Positions 1 to 7,873 of a stretch of 64,000 bases of DNA are shown here, piece after piece. The notes beneath the pieces were generated by a model. The model did not search any database, was not told the origin of the DNA, and saw only the letters and a program-made list of their open reading frames with translations. The stretch's first letter is position 1; each line of letters starts with the position of its first letter. The translations under genes were made by a program, and so were the position numbers. Origin of the DNA: Kumtagia yinganensis (GTDB taxonomy: Bacteria > Pseudomonadota > Alphaproteobacteria > Rhizobiales > Rhizobiaceae); the NCBI RefSeq assembly GCF_040081985.1, contig NZ_JBEBMH010000001.1:496001-560000 (forward strand), written 5' to 3'.

Positions 1-826
1 CATGGGGCGGGTCGATCCGCTTGACATTCTTCGCGCGCCTGACTGGCTGCCGCGCTTCACGCATATCCGCGGGCGGCGGACGATGAAGTTCTTCCGGAAA
101 ATCGTCACCGACACGGTGGCGATGCGCATCGAGCGGATGAAGAGGACGCCGTACGACGTGCCGGAGGATTTTCTCACGCTTCTCCTTAACGCCGAGGGCA
201 AGGACGGGCTGACCCGGCAGGAGGTGGAGGACAACATCATCACCTTCATCGGCGCCGGCCACGAGACGACCGCCCGCGCGCTGGGCTGGACGCTCTATTG
301 CCTGGCCGAGGCGCCGTGGGAGCGCGCGCCGATCGAGGACGAGATCGACCGGGTGATGAAAAGCGAGCCCGACCCGGTGAGATGGCTGGACCTGATGCCG
401 CTGACGCGATCAGCCTTCGAGGAGGCGATGCGGCTCTATCCGCCGGCGCCGTCGATCAACCGCGAGCCGATCGAGCCGGAAACCTTTGACACGTTGCAAA
501 TCCCGCGCGGCGCACAGGTGCTGGTGATGCCCTGGGTGGTGCACCGGCACAGGAAACTGTGGGACGATCCGAACGCCTTCCTGCCGTCGCGGTTCCATCC
601 CGGCAACAGGGACAAGATCAACCGTTTCCAGTACTTGCCTTTCGGCGCAGGACCGCGGACCTGCATCGGCGCGACATTCGCCATGCAGGAGGCGGTCATC
701 GCGCTCGCCGTGCTCTTGTCGCGCTTCCGCTTCGACACGGTGGCCGAGACGAAACCCTGGCCTGTGCAGAAGCTGACGACGCAGCCGCAGGGTGGGTTGC
801 CGATGCGGGTGACGCGGCGGAAGTAA
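1..826 (+). CDS. cytochrome P450, C-terminal part (5' end outside window)
   Basis: Haem-thiolate monooxygenase; about 275 residues remain of a family usually 400-460 long, so the N-terminal third lies left of the window and the first ATG (position 2) is probably internal. Visible landmarks in order are the I-helix oxygen-activation motif AGHETTA, the K-helix ExxR motif within FEEAMRLYPP, and the haem-binding loop FGAGPRTCIG, whose cysteine codon is at 662-664. The intact cysteine loop and ExxR argue for a functional enzyme. Substrate cannot be inferred. It converges on the yraN gene with only about 43 bp between the stops, and no neighbouring ferredoxin or reductase gene is visible. Confidence 0.95.
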   Translation, partial: MGRVDPLDILRAPDWLPRFTHIRGRRTMKFFRKIVTDTVAMRIERMKRTPYDVPEDFLTLLLNAEGKDGLTRQEVEDNIITFIGAGHETTARALGWTLYCLAEAPWERAPIEDEIDRVMKSEPDPVRWLDLMPLTRSAFEEAMRLYPPAPSINREPIEPETFDTLQIPRGAQVLVMPWVVHRHRKLWDDPNAFLPSRFHPGNRDKINRFQYLPFGAGPRTCIGATFAMQEAVIALAVLLSRFRFDTVAETKPWPVQKLTTQPQGGLPMRVTRRK

Positions 827-869
827 CGCCACCCGCATGGATATGTGCAGCACGTTTTCGCGTCGCCGA

Positions 870-1247
870 TCAGTTCCGCCCATGAAAAATGTTCTCGACA
901 TGCACGGGCCAGCGCCAGGGCAGGACTGCGACGAGGTCGAAGCGCATGGAGAGGCGGGCATGGTCGCGCTGGCGCGTCAGCCAGAGGTCGGCGGCGCCCT
1001 CGATGCGGCGTTCCGACGGATAGGAGATTGCTTCCATCGCCTGCATCAACGTAGCGCGTGCTTTCACCTCGACGATCAGCACGAGGTCGCCGCGCCGGGC
1101 GATCAGGTCGATCTCGCCGAGCGGCGTGCGGTAGCGGCGGGCGACGATGCGGAAACCCTTGGCCATGAGGGCGAGCGCGGCCAGCCATTCGCCGCGGTGG
1201 CCGCGGCGGTAGGCTTTTCGGCGGAAGAGTGTCTCATCCGGCTTCAT
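870..1247 (-). CDS. yraN: YraN/UPF0102 family predicted endonuclease-like protein
   Basis: About 125 residues, normal size for the family. The core GEIDLIARRGDLVLIVEVKAR is the family hallmark: the spaced acidic residues and final K resemble a PD-(D/E)xK nuclease active site. Its true role is unknown, although the family is widely linked to nucleic-acid or cell-division functions. A GTG nine bases further upstream (1256) is possible, but the ATG at 1247 leaves the conventional MKPDETLFRRKAYRRG N-terminus. It lies downstream of rsmI on the same strand, a conserved pairing, separated by a large inverted repeat. Confidence 0.88.
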   Translation of the reverse strand: MKPDETLFRRKAYRRGHRGEWLAALALMAKGFRIVARRYRTPLGEIDLIARRGDLVLIVEVKARATLMQAMEAISYPSERRIEGAADLWLTRQRDHARLSMRFDLVAVLPWRWPVHVENIFHGRN

Positions 1248-1248
1248 T

Positions 1249-1411
1249 AGAGCCACGGATGTTCAAGTTTGACCGTCCTGCCGGGTCAATTTGACCCAAA
1301 TCCTTCGGGCTTCGGCTCGGCCGTACCAACCGGTATGACCTGCGACGAACCCCTCGACCTTGTGTCGAATTGCCTCCGACAGGACGGTCAAACTTGAACA
1401 TCCGAGGCTCT
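1249..1411. repeat. long perfect inverted repeat between rsmI and yraN
   Basis: Positions 1256-1280 and 1380-1404 are exact reverse complements (25 of 25). The match extends outward to 1249 and 1411 with one mismatch (1255/1405). The roughly 100-nt interior contains a second palindrome, GGGTCAAtTTGACCC (1283-1297). The right arm covers the last codons and stop of rsmI (stop at 1388-1390), so that C-terminus is read from the repeat. It could be a small transposed element or a transcript hairpin separating rsmI from yraN; there is no U-run typical of a terminator. Confidence 0.85.
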
Positions 1412-2332
1412 TGCCTTCAGGTCCATGAGGCGGCGGTAGAGGTCCGGCTTGCGGCCTCCGGTCATGCGCGCGGCTTCGGCCGCGGCTTTCGAGGCCGGCA
1501 TCTCGGCTGCGAGCGACAGCAGCAGGCGGTCAATGTCGCCGGCATCGAGCGGCGTTTCGGCGACGGGCGGGCCGACAGAGACGACGATCTCGCCCTTCGG
1601 GGTGTCGGCGGCCGCATAGTGTTCCGCCAGGCCGGCAAGGGTGCCGGTGCGCATTTCCTCGAAGGTCTTGGTCAGTTCACGGCCGACGGCGGCGTTGCGC
1701 GCTCCGTAGACGTCGACCATGGCGGCGAGCGTGTCGGCGACCCGGCGCGGGGATTCGAAGAAGACGAGCGTCGCCGGAACGGCTTTCAATTCTTCCAGCC
1801 GGGAGCGGCGTTGCCCGTCCTTCACCGGCAGAAATCCGGCGAACAGGAACGTGTCCGAGGGCAGGCCGGAGGCTGTCAGAGCCGCGAGCACGGCCGACGG
1901 GCCGGGGATCGGCACGACCCGGATGCCGGCGGCGAGCGCCTTTTCCACCAGCCTGAAGCCGGGATCGGAGACCAGCGGCGTGCCGGCGTCGGAAACCAGG
2001 GCGACGCTCTTTCCCGCGCCCAAAGCCTCGATCAGTTTCGGACCGGCCTCGGCGGCATTGTGCTCGTGATAGGGGGTAGGCCGCTGGCGGATGCCGTAGC
2101 GGTCGAGCAGCACACGGGTGACGCGCGTGTCCTCGCAGGCCAGCACGTCGGCGGCGGCCAGCGTTTCCAGCGCGCGCAAGGTAATGTCGCCGAGATTGCC
2201 GATGGGCGTGGCGACAAGATAGAGCGCCGGCTCCAGCGGACGCGCGGCAATTTCCACCTGTCCGACCATGAAGGCGGGGATTTTAACGGTGTCTTTCACG
2301 GGGCTGAAACTCGCATATGCGCCTTGTGCCAC
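1388..2332 (-). CDS. rsmI: 16S rRNA (cytidine-1402-2'-O)-methyltransferase
   Basis: SAM-dependent tetrapyrrole-methylase-fold enzyme that 2'-O-methylates C1402 of 16S rRNA at the ribosomal P site. The 314-residue product has the N-terminal LYLVATPIGNLGDITLRA block, the CEDTR motif, and the LVSDAGTPLVSDPGF loop characteristic of RsmI. A second half carries FLPVKDGQRRSR and GRELTKTFEE, also typical. The length is slightly above the E. coli protein because of an N-terminal extension; a later start just before LVATPIGN cannot be excluded. The last residues (SDVQV) are encoded inside the flanking inverted repeat. Confidence 0.95.
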   Translation of the reverse strand: MAQGAYASFSPVKDTVKIPAFMVGQVEIAARPLEPALYLVATPIGNLGDITLRALETLAAADVLACEDTRVTRVLLDRYGIRQRPTPYHEHNAAEAGPKLIEALGAGKSVALVSDAGTPLVSDPGFRLVEKALAAGIRVVPIPGPSAVLAALTASGLPSDTFLFAGFLPVKDGQRRSRLEELKAVPATLVFFESPRRVADTLAAMVDVYGARNAAVGRELTKTFEEMRTGTLAGLAEHYAAADTPKGEIVVSVGPPVAETPLDAGDIDRLLLSLAAEMPASKAAAEAARMTGGRKPDLYRRLMDLKARASDVQV

Positions 2333-2438
2333 GCGCGCTGTGGGCAGCGCAAAGCAGATTATTCAGCCGCCGCAATTTTACCTTTGTTTCGGAACGATAT
2401 CACTGCCCGCCCGTTGATCGGGGCTCGAGGAGGAGCTC

Positions 2439-2630
2439 ATGGAATCACTTCAGATACAGGACGCTTTTGCGCCCTATTACGTCGATCGCCCCGCCAAATC
2501 CGACAAGGCCGCCAAGCGTCGGGAAACGACCGCTGTCAAGGGTCACCCATCCGACATCAGGGCAAGGCTGGAGGCATGCCGCAACAAGCTCGCTCGCGCC
2601 ATCGCAGCGGCGGAAGCGGAAAGGCACTGA
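2439..2630 (+). CDS. small hypothetical protein (63 aa)
   Basis: Unrecognised charged protein, rich in Lys, Arg and Ala, with a predicted helical C-terminus (RARLEACRNKLARAIAAAEA). It has no signal peptide or membrane segment. A strong Shine-Dalgarno sequence (GAGGAGGAGCTC) lies immediately before the ATG, which is the main reason to call it. It is alone on the plus strand between two minus-strand genes and is divergent from rsmI across about 100 bp. Function unknown. Confidence 0.6.
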   Translation: MESLQIQDAFAPYYVDRPAKSDKAAKRRETTAVKGHPSDIRARLEACRNKLARAIAAAEAERH

Positions 2631-2692
2631 CCGCGATGCCGGCACGTTTCGACGTGTTCGTGGGCCGGATCGCCGGCGCATCGCAGAACCGT

Positions 2693-3121
2693 TCAGGCGC
2701 GGTAGGCGACCAGAACCGTTCCCCCCGCGATAAGAACGACGCCAAGCCAGTTCGCAAGGCTCAGCCGCTCGCCAAGAAAGGCGGCGGCAAAGACCGCGAC
2801 CAGGACCACGCTCAGCTTGTCTAGCGGCGCGACCCTCGCCGCATCTCCCAGCTTCAGCGCGCGAAAATAGCAGAGCCAGGATGCGCCGGTGGCCAGGCCG
2901 GACAGGATGAGGAACATCCATGTGCGGCCGCCGATCGATGCGGGCGGCTGCCACTGGCCGGTCACAGCGACGATCGCGGCTACAACAGCCATGATCACCA
3001 CTGTCCGGATCAGCGTGGCGAAGTCCGGATTGATGGCGCTGACGCCGACTTTCGCGAAAATCGCGGTGAGGGCGGCGAAGGCAGCCGAGAGGATTGCCCA
3101 GAACTGCCAGGACGTGGTCAT
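2693..3121 (-). CDS. EamA-family (DMT) small membrane transporter
   Basis: A 142-residue protein made almost entirely of hydrophobic segments, about five, corresponding to a single EamA repeat rather than the usual tandem ten-helix DMT protein. Such half-size members presumably dimerise. The pattern LGERLSLANWLGVVLIAGGT near the C-terminus is characteristic of EamA domains. Likely an inner-membrane metabolite or drug exporter; substrate unknown. The stop lies about 60 bp from the end of the small plus-strand ORF, so the two converge. Confidence 0.85.
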   Translation of the reverse strand: MTTSWQFWAILSAAFAALTAIFAKVGVSAINPDFATLIRTVVIMAVVAAIVAVTGQWQPPASIGGRTWMFLILSGLATGASWLCYFRALKLGDAARVAPLDKLSVVLVAVFAAAFLGERLSLANWLGVVLIAGGTVLVAYRA

Positions 3122-3136
3122 GACCGCTTGATCTAA

Positions 3137-3595
3137 TTATGCGGCCAGCGACCTTGCACGCTTAAGTGTAGCGGCATTGGCACGCGGTGCAGTTTTTGAC
3201 GGCTTCAGCTTCCTGTCTATCTTGTAAACAAATCCTTCAACGATATAGCCATCATCAAAAGCTATGCCGACAATCCGGGTGGGATGGGGAGTGATTTGGC
3301 GAGGACCGTATGACTCGGGAATCCTGTTCACAAAATGGTTCGACGTGTTGGTGATCCTGAGATTACCAAGCGATAAGGGCGATTCTATCGCAGTGAGAAG
3401 CGTATCGACAAACCGGATAACAGTCGTCGGCCCGTAAGTCTGCACGTCGGGCGATGCTATATAAAGCTGCCAGTCAAACGTTTCTCGCAGGCTCAACCAG
3501 CCAGCAAATGCAACCGGTATTCCTGTTCGTTCCAAGGCCTCGATCAATTCACGCCCTGCGGCGAAATCCGGCCCTACCAGTGGCGTCTTATCCAT
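3137..3595 (-). CDS. unknown protein translated with an upstream HEPN gene
   Basis: I do not recognise this 152-residue protein. The start chosen is the ATG at 3595 (MDKTPLVGPDFAAGRELIE), which overlaps the end of the HEPN gene by 22 nt; a longer reading is open but would run through the HEPN coding sequence. The N-terminal half mixes helix and strand (IPVAFAGWLSLRETFDWQLY), and the C-terminus is basic (KIDRKLKPSKTAPR). The overlap implies translational coupling. HEPN proteins are often encoded with nucleotidyltransferase partners, but no clear GSxxxxxD motif is visible. Base composition looks lower in GC than the flanks. Confidence 0.65.
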   Translation of the reverse strand: MDKTPLVGPDFAAGRELIEALERTGIPVAFAGWLSLRETFDWQLYIASPDVQTYGPTTVIRFVDTLLTAIESPLSLGNLRITNTSNHFVNRIPESYGPRQITPHPTRIVGIAFDDGYIVEGFVYKIDRKLKPSKTAPRANAATLKRARSLAA

Positions 3596-3993
3596 GGGAG
3601 CACTCCTGTTCCGCGTCGTGCAACTGCGTTCATCATACTTGTCGCTTCCAATTGGGTCCAAGTTAAATACCGCGAATGGACGTTCCATTCCTGTACGGTA
3701 GCCCAATTTTCCCGAAATCCAACGGAGGCCGCCTCTTCGGCCGCGAGCGCCGCCTGAAGTCCGGAGAGCCTGATTAGCGCCGTCAGCACATGGCCGTTCC
3801 TGTAGAAGTCGTCTACCAACTGCTTCTCCGGTACATCGTTCTTCCGGAACAGTGTCGCTATCTTTGCCTTGATCGCGCACTCAACCGCAAGGCCGGAAAT
3901 GTGGTAGGCAACACTGTACTGGTTATTCGCCAACAGAACGGATGCACTCCGCTCGAAGTCACGCGACCGCACTTTCCATTGGTTTCTGTTCAT
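3574..3993 (-). CDS. HEPN-domain protein
   Basis: A 139-residue all-helical protein. The segment RDFERSASVLLANNQYSVAY followed by HISGLAVECAIKAK matches the HEPN pattern (helix with a charged start, small-residue turn, then an A-ECA-KA helix). Later there is FYRNGHVLTALIRL, the usual His-containing helix. A canonical RNase RxxxxH motif is not obvious, so this may be a non-toxic, structural or sensor HEPN. It is the first gene of a two-gene operon with the unknown 152-residue protein and lies 64 bp downstream of hemW. The region looks less GC-rich than its neighbours, suggesting horizontal acquisition. Confidence 0.75.
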   Translation of the reverse strand: MNRNQWKVRSRDFERSASVLLANNQYSVAYHISGLAVECAIKAKIATLFRKNDVPEKQLVDDFYRNGHVLTALIRLSGLQAALAAEEAASVGFRENWATVQEWNVHSRYLTWTQLEATSMMNAVARRGTGVLPWIRRHW

Positions 3994-4057
3994 CTCCGCC
4001 CCCGGACGAAATCTAGCGTCGACGACAGAAGTTGCAACTGCGGTATTCTATTGCAGA

Positions 4058-5215
4058 TTACCGCGCCAAATCGGCCACCACGGCGTTCAGCACGACCATC
4101 CCCGCAGGCGTGGCGCGCAGGCGGGAGTTGCCGATCGAGGCGACGAGGCCTTCGCCCTGCAGGATCGAAAGGCGCTCGGGCGAGAGTTCACGCCCGGACA
4201 GCCGTTCGTATCGATCGAGGTCGATGCCTTCCGACAGGCGCAGTCCCATGAGCAAAAACTCGTCGGCTTCCTCCGAGCGGTTAAGGATCTCGCCGTCGAC
4301 GACGCCATGGCCCTTGGCTTCGACCAGGTTGAGCCAGGTTTCCGGGGTCTTCTCGGTCACCGTGACGACGCGGCGGTCGTGCTCGACGAAACGGCCATGG
4401 GCGCCGGGGCCGATGCCGGCATATTCGCCATAGCGCCAATAGGTGAGGTTGTGGCGGCTTTCCGCGCCGGGCCTTGCGTGGTTGGAGATTTCGTAGGCGG
4501 GCAGGCCGCGCGCCGCAGTCACCTGCTGCGTCAGGTCGTAGAGGTCGGCGGCCAGATCCATGTCGGGCATCGCGATCTTGCCGGCGGCGTGCAGCGCGTG
4601 GAAGCGCGTGCCTTCCTCGATGGTGAGCTGGTAGAGCGACAGGTGATCGGCGGCGTAGCCGATCGCTTCGTCGAGTTCCGCCTCCCATGCATCGAGCGTC
4701 TGGCCGGGGCGGGCATAGATCAGGTCGAAGGAGAGGCGGGGGAAGATGTCGCGGGCCAGCCCGATCGCCTTCAGCGCTTCCTCGACATTGTGCAGGCGAC
4801 CGAGAAAGCGCAGGTCGGCTTCGTTCAGCGCCTGCACCCCGAGCGAGACGCGGTTGACGCCTGCCGCCCGGTAGCCGCGGAAGCGATCGGCTTCGACGGA
4901 GGAGGGATTGGCCTCCAGCGTGATCTCGATATCGGCCGGCACCGTCCAGTGCCGCGCGATCGCGTCGAGAACGGCGCCGACCGTCTCGGGCTGCATCAGC
5001 GACGGCGTGCCGCCTCCGAGAAAAATGCTGGTGACGGTGCGCGGGCCGGTGCGCTCGCGCGTCGTCGCCATCTCGCGGTCGAAGGCGGCTGCGAAGCGAG
5101 GCTGGTCGACCGGCTGGTGGCGGACATGGCTGTTGAAGTCGCAATAGGGGCATTTGGCCGCGCAGAACGGCCAATGGACGTAGACGCCGAATCCCGGATC
5201 GCTGGCCCCGATCAT
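4058..5215 (-). CDS. hemW: radical SAM haem chaperone HemW
   Basis: 385-residue radical SAM protein once annotated as oxygen-independent coproporphyrinogen III oxidase-like; HemW binds haem and delivers it to respiratory proteins. The N-terminal FCAAKCPYCDF holds the CxxxCxxC [4Fe-4S] cluster motif. It is followed by IFLGGGTPSLM (GGGTPS motif) and later GIGPGAHGRF, all typical of HemW. The N-terminal extension and HNRS/Cys signature of true HemN are absent. The start lies 4 bp after the rdgB stop, so the two are cotranscribed in the rdgB-hemW order common in Rhizobiales. Confidence 0.95.
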   Translation of the reverse strand: MIGASDPGFGVYVHWPFCAAKCPYCDFNSHVRHQPVDQPRFAAAFDREMATTRERTGPRTVTSIFLGGGTPSLMQPETVGAVLDAIARHWTVPADIEITLEANPSSVEADRFRGYRAAGVNRVSLGVQALNEADLRFLGRLHNVEEALKAIGLARDIFPRLSFDLIYARPGQTLDAWEAELDEAIGYAADHLSLYQLTIEEGTRFHALHAAGKIAMPDMDLAADLYDLTQQVTAARGLPAYEISNHARPGAESRHNLTYWRYGEYAGIGPGAHGRFVEHDRRVVTVTEKTPETWLNLVEAKGHGVVDGEILNRSEEADEFLLMGLRLSEGIDLDRYERLSGRELSPERLSILQGEGLVASIGNSRLRATPAGMVVLNAVVADLAR

Positions 5216-5219
5216 CGGA

Positions 5220-5867
5220 TCACGCCGAGCCCAGTTTCGCCCGCGCGAATTTCTGGAAGGCGCGGGCGCGGTGCGAAAGGGCGTCGGCCTGGCCCGGTTT
5301 CCAGCCGTGCTTTTCCTCGGCGCTCATCTCGCCGAAGGTGCGCTCGTGGCCGTTGGGGACGAAGACGGGGTCGTAGCCAAAGCCTTTGTCGCCGCGCGGC
5401 GGCCAGACGAGATGGCCCTCGGCTTCGCCGCGAAAATACTCGGCTTCGCCATCCGGCCAGGCGAGGCAGATGACGGCGACGAAGCGTCCTGTGCGTTGTG
5501 CCGGCTCCGTCGCGCCGACTTCCTGCATGGCGACTTCGGCGCGCTGCATAGCGAGGTTGAAGTCGCGGCCGCCGTCGGGCGTCTCGGCCCAGTTGGCGGT
5601 GTAGATGCCGGGCTGGCCGCCGAGCGCGTCGATGCACAGGCCGGAATCGTCGGACAGGGCTGGCAGGCCGGTCGCCTTGGCTGCCGCGAGCGCCTTGATG
5701 TAGGCGTTCTCCTCGAAGGTCGTGCCGGTCTCGTCGGGCTCGGGCAGGCCGAAATCCTTGGCCGAGCGCGCCTCGATGCCGAAGGGCGCCATCAGGTCGG
5801 CGAATTCGCGTAGCTTGCCGCCGTTGTGGCTGGCGACGACCAGTTTTTTCTCGGCTAGTGGCCGCAT
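5220..5867 (-). CDS. rdgB: XTP/dITP diphosphatase (Ham1/RdgB)
   Basis: House-cleaning pyrophosphatase that removes XTP, dITP and ITP from the nucleotide pool. The start is the ATG at 5867, giving a 215-residue protein beginning MRPLAEKKLVVASHNGGKLR, which contains the family SHNxGKxxE/R phosphate-binding motif. The TFEENAYIKA and LSDDSGLCIDALGG blocks (substrate-binding and metal-binding Asp residues) and the C-terminal SHRARAFQKF are also present. Its start codon overlaps the VOC gene stop by one base (TGATG), implying translational coupling, and hemW follows 4 bp after its stop. Confidence 0.95.
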   Translation of the reverse strand: MRPLAEKKLVVASHNGGKLREFADLMAPFGIEARSAKDFGLPEPDETGTTFEENAYIKALAAAKATGLPALSDDSGLCIDALGGQPGIYTANWAETPDGGRDFNLAMQRAEVAMQEVGATEPAQRTGRFVAVICLAWPDGEAEYFRGEAEGHLVWPPRGDKGFGYDPVFVPNGHERTFGEMSAEEKHGWKPGQADALSHRARAFQKFARAKLGSA

Positions 5868-6277
5868 CAAAGACCCCAGATCCTCGGCTCGGCGAATTCG
5901 ATGGAATTGCCGGACGGATCGCGAAAATAGATCGAGCGGCCGCCATTCGGCCATTCGAAATCGGCCTCGATGGCGATTCCGAGCGTTGTGAGCCGGGTTT
6001 TCCACTGCTCAATTTCGTCCGCGGTGGCGGCGAAGCAGAGATGGCCCTGGCCGACCGCTCCGTGTGGCGGTACTGGCAGCCTCGCAGCCGGCGCCGGTGG
6101 GATTTTGGTCGCTTCGGCGTTGAAGAGCAGCAGCACGCCCTGGCCGCAACGGAAGAAGACGTGCCGACCTTCGACGCGGGTGATGAGGGAGAGGCCGAGC
6201 ACGTCGCGGTAGAATGTTTCCGCCGCATCGAGATCGGTCACATAGAGCGCGGATTCGAGGATGGCGGAGGGGGTCAT
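5867..6277 (-). CDS. VOC-family (glyoxalase/bleomycin-resistance) protein
   Basis: 136-residue single-unit VOC protein: ALYVTDLDAAETFYRDVLGL opens the first beta-alpha-beta-beta-beta module and YFRDPSGNSIEFAEP closes the second. Conserved positions include the C-terminal DPSGNSIE metal-binding Glu motif. The start at MTPSAILESALYV is preferred over an ATG 42 bp upstream, which lies close to a repeat element. The exact reaction (glyoxalase, dioxygenase or resistance) cannot be assigned. It sits between the rph-proximal repeat and rdgB and overlaps the rdgB start, an insertion into the otherwise conserved rph-rdgB-hemW run. Confidence 0.88.
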   Translation of the reverse strand: MTPSAILESALYVTDLDAAETFYRDVLGLSLITRVEGRHVFFRCGQGVLLLFNAEATKIPPAPAARLPVPPHGAVGQGHLCFAATADEIEQWKTRLTTLGIAIEADFEWPNGGRSIYFRDPSGNSIEFAEPRIWGL

Positions 6278-6305
6278 CTCTCTGCGACCCTTCCTGATTG
6301 AATCG

Positions 6306-6509
6306 CGTTCGGCCAGCACCCCTCATCCGACCTCGCTTCGCTCGGCCACCTTCTCCCACAAGGGGAGAAGGTGAAGCGTTGCCTTTCCGTCTCGGCAAAT
6401 CTCCAACGCTGGCGATTGGCGGCGAGGTCGGCGCGAAACTCCACCTTCTCCCCCTGTGGGAGAAGGTGGCCGAGCGAAGCGAGGTCGGATGAGGGGTGTT
6501 GGCCGAACA
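6306..6509. repeat. palindromic repeat element, type A (CCTCATCCGACCTCGCTTCG arms)
   Basis: Two arms of about 65 nt (6306-6373 and 6441-6509) are near-perfect inverted copies, each containing the CGAAGC/GCTTCG stretch and a CTTCTCCC/GGGAGAAGG hairpin. The interior of about 68 nt is asymmetric and carries a core at 6404-6421 (CAACGCTGGCGATTGGCG) also seen in other elements of this window. The same arm type recurs at 61468-61679. It lies between rph and the VOC gene in an apparent operon. Confidence 0.9.
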
Positions 6510-6523
6510 CAAACGTCTCCGAA

Positions 6524-7243
6524 CTATGCCACCGCCATCTGCTGCAAATTCACCAGCCGCGAAATGCCTTTGCGGGCGAGTGCCATCAGCGCTGCGAACT
6601 CTTCCTCGGAGAAGGGCGCGCCTTCGGCCGTGCCCTGGATCTCGACGATGCCGCCCTTGCCGGTCATGACGAAATTGGCGTCGGTGCCGGCGGCGGAATC
6701 CTCGACATAGTCGAGGTCGAGGACCGGCTGGCCGTCGTGGATGCCGCACGAGATGGCGGCGACGTGATCCTTGAGCACCTTGGAGACAGTCGTCATCTGC
6801 CGCGTCTCCATCCAGCGCAGGCAGTCGTGCAGGGCTACCCAGCCGCCGGTGATGGAGGCCGTGCGCGTGCCACCGTCGGCCTGGATGACGTCGCAGTCCA
6901 CCGTGATCTGCATTTCGCCCAGCGCCTGCAGATCGACCACTGCGCGCAGCGAACGGCCGATCAGCCGCTGGATTTCCAGCGTGCGTCCGCCCTGCTTGCC
7001 GGTCGAAGCCTCGCGGCGTGTGCGCTCGCCGGTGGCGCGCGGCAGCATGCCATATTCGGCCGTCACCCAGCCTCGGCCGGTGTTGCGCATCCAGCCCGGC
7101 ACCTTTTCTTCCAGGCTCGCGGTGCACAGCACATGCGTATCGCCGAACTTGACAAGGCACGAGCCTTCGGCATGCTTGGAGACGTTGCGCTCGAAAGAAA
7201 TCGCGCGCATTTCGTCGGGCTGTCTCTTGGACGGACGCATCAA
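6524..7243 (-). CDS. rph: ribonuclease PH
   Basis: Phosphorolytic 3'-5' exoribonuclease that trims tRNA 3' ends; 239 residues, the usual length. N-terminal MRPSKRQPDEMRAISFER, the GDTHVLCTASLEEKVPGW block, GRGWVTAEYGMLPRATGER and RRE..GKQGGRTLEIQRLIG (phosphate-binding Arg residues) are all diagnostic. Two adjacent ATGs are possible at the start (7243 and 7240). The gene is followed by a type A repeat and then the VOC-rdgB-hemW genes; hrcA lies upstream on the opposite strand beyond a GNAT gene. Confidence 0.97.
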   Translation of the reverse strand: MMRPSKRQPDEMRAISFERNVSKHAEGSCLVKFGDTHVLCTASLEEKVPGWMRNTGRGWVTAEYGMLPRATGERTRREASTGKQGGRTLEIQRLIGRSLRAVVDLQALGEMQITVDCDVIQADGGTRTASITGGWVALHDCLRWMETRQMTTVSKVLKDHVAAISCGIHDGQPVLDLDYVEDSAAGTDANFVMTGKGGIVEIQGTAEGAPFSEEEFAALMALARKGISRLVNLQQMAVA

Positions 7244-7310
7244 GGCTCCTGCGGTTCAAATCGTGGCGGGCTTTTAGACCCGCCGGCAGGGGAGCGCAAA
7301 GGAAAAGCGG

Positions 7311-7823
7311 TCAGGGCAGACGCTCGAACTTCAACACCCTGTCGCCCTTGTATTCGATCTCGCCATAGTGGCCGTAGCCGAGTTTTCGCGCCACGCCGAT
7401 GGACGCGGCATTGTCGGGATCGATGATGCACACGGTGCGCCCTGCGCCGCGACTGGCGTCGAACCAGCGATGGGCGGCGTGCGCCGCTTCGGTGGCGAAA
7501 CCCTTGCCCTGTGCGTGTCCGGCGAAAACCCAGGCTGCCTCCGGAAAGGGATCGAAATCGTTGCCGAGATCGCGATGGAAGTCGGCAAGGCCGGTGTCGC
7601 CGAGATAGCGGCCGGTCTGCCTGTCGACGACGGCGAAGACGCCATGGCCGAGGGCCGTCCAATGGCCGATGTTGCGCAGAAGCTTGTTCCAGACGTCCTG
7701 CCTGCTCGCATGAGCACCATGGGTGATGAACTGCATGACCTCGGCGTCGTTGCTGACGGCGAGCAATTCGTCGAAGTCATCCAGGATGTGGGGACGAAGG
7801 ATGAGGCGTTCGGTCTCGATCAT
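7311..7823 (-). CDS. GNAT-family N-acetyltransferase (RimJ/RimL-like)
   Basis: 170 residues beginning MIETERLILRPHILDDFDEL, the standard opening of RimJ/RimL-type acetyltransferases. The acetyl-CoA loop is AQGKGFATEAAHAA (Q/RxxGxG/A-type), followed by the C-terminal IDPDNAASIGVARKLGYGHY motif in which Asn and the RKLG turn recur across the family. Substrate unknown: ribosomal protein, antibiotic or small amine. It is divergent from hrcA by about 50 bp, so both promoters share that gap. Confidence 0.92.
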   Translation of the reverse strand: MIETERLILRPHILDDFDELLAVSNDAEVMQFITHGAHASRQDVWNKLLRNIGHWTALGHGVFAVVDRQTGRYLGDTGLADFHRDLGNDFDPFPEAAWVFAGHAQGKGFATEAAHAAHRWFDASRGAGRTVCIIDPDNAASIGVARKLGYGHYGEIEYKGDRVLKFERLP

Positions 7824-7873
7824 CGGGTTCCGCTTGTCACGTGGGCCACGCTGTTTATATCTTTCACAAGGAT

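Noticed and set aside
3137..3880. Longer 247-residue reading of the HEPN partner
   Set aside because: The first 95 residues are antiparallel-frame translation of the HEPN gene's own coding strand; the ATG at 3595 with a 22-nt overlap is more credible.
4307..5473. 388-residue plus-strand ORF opposite hemW and rdgB
   Set aside because: The minus strand encodes two recognised conserved enzymes throughout; long antisense frames are expected in GC-rich coding DNA and this one has no family motifs.
7824..7873. CIRCE operator at hrcA
   Set aside because: The TTAGCACTC-N9-GAGTGCTAA dyad is not present in the gap between the GNAT gene and hrcA.
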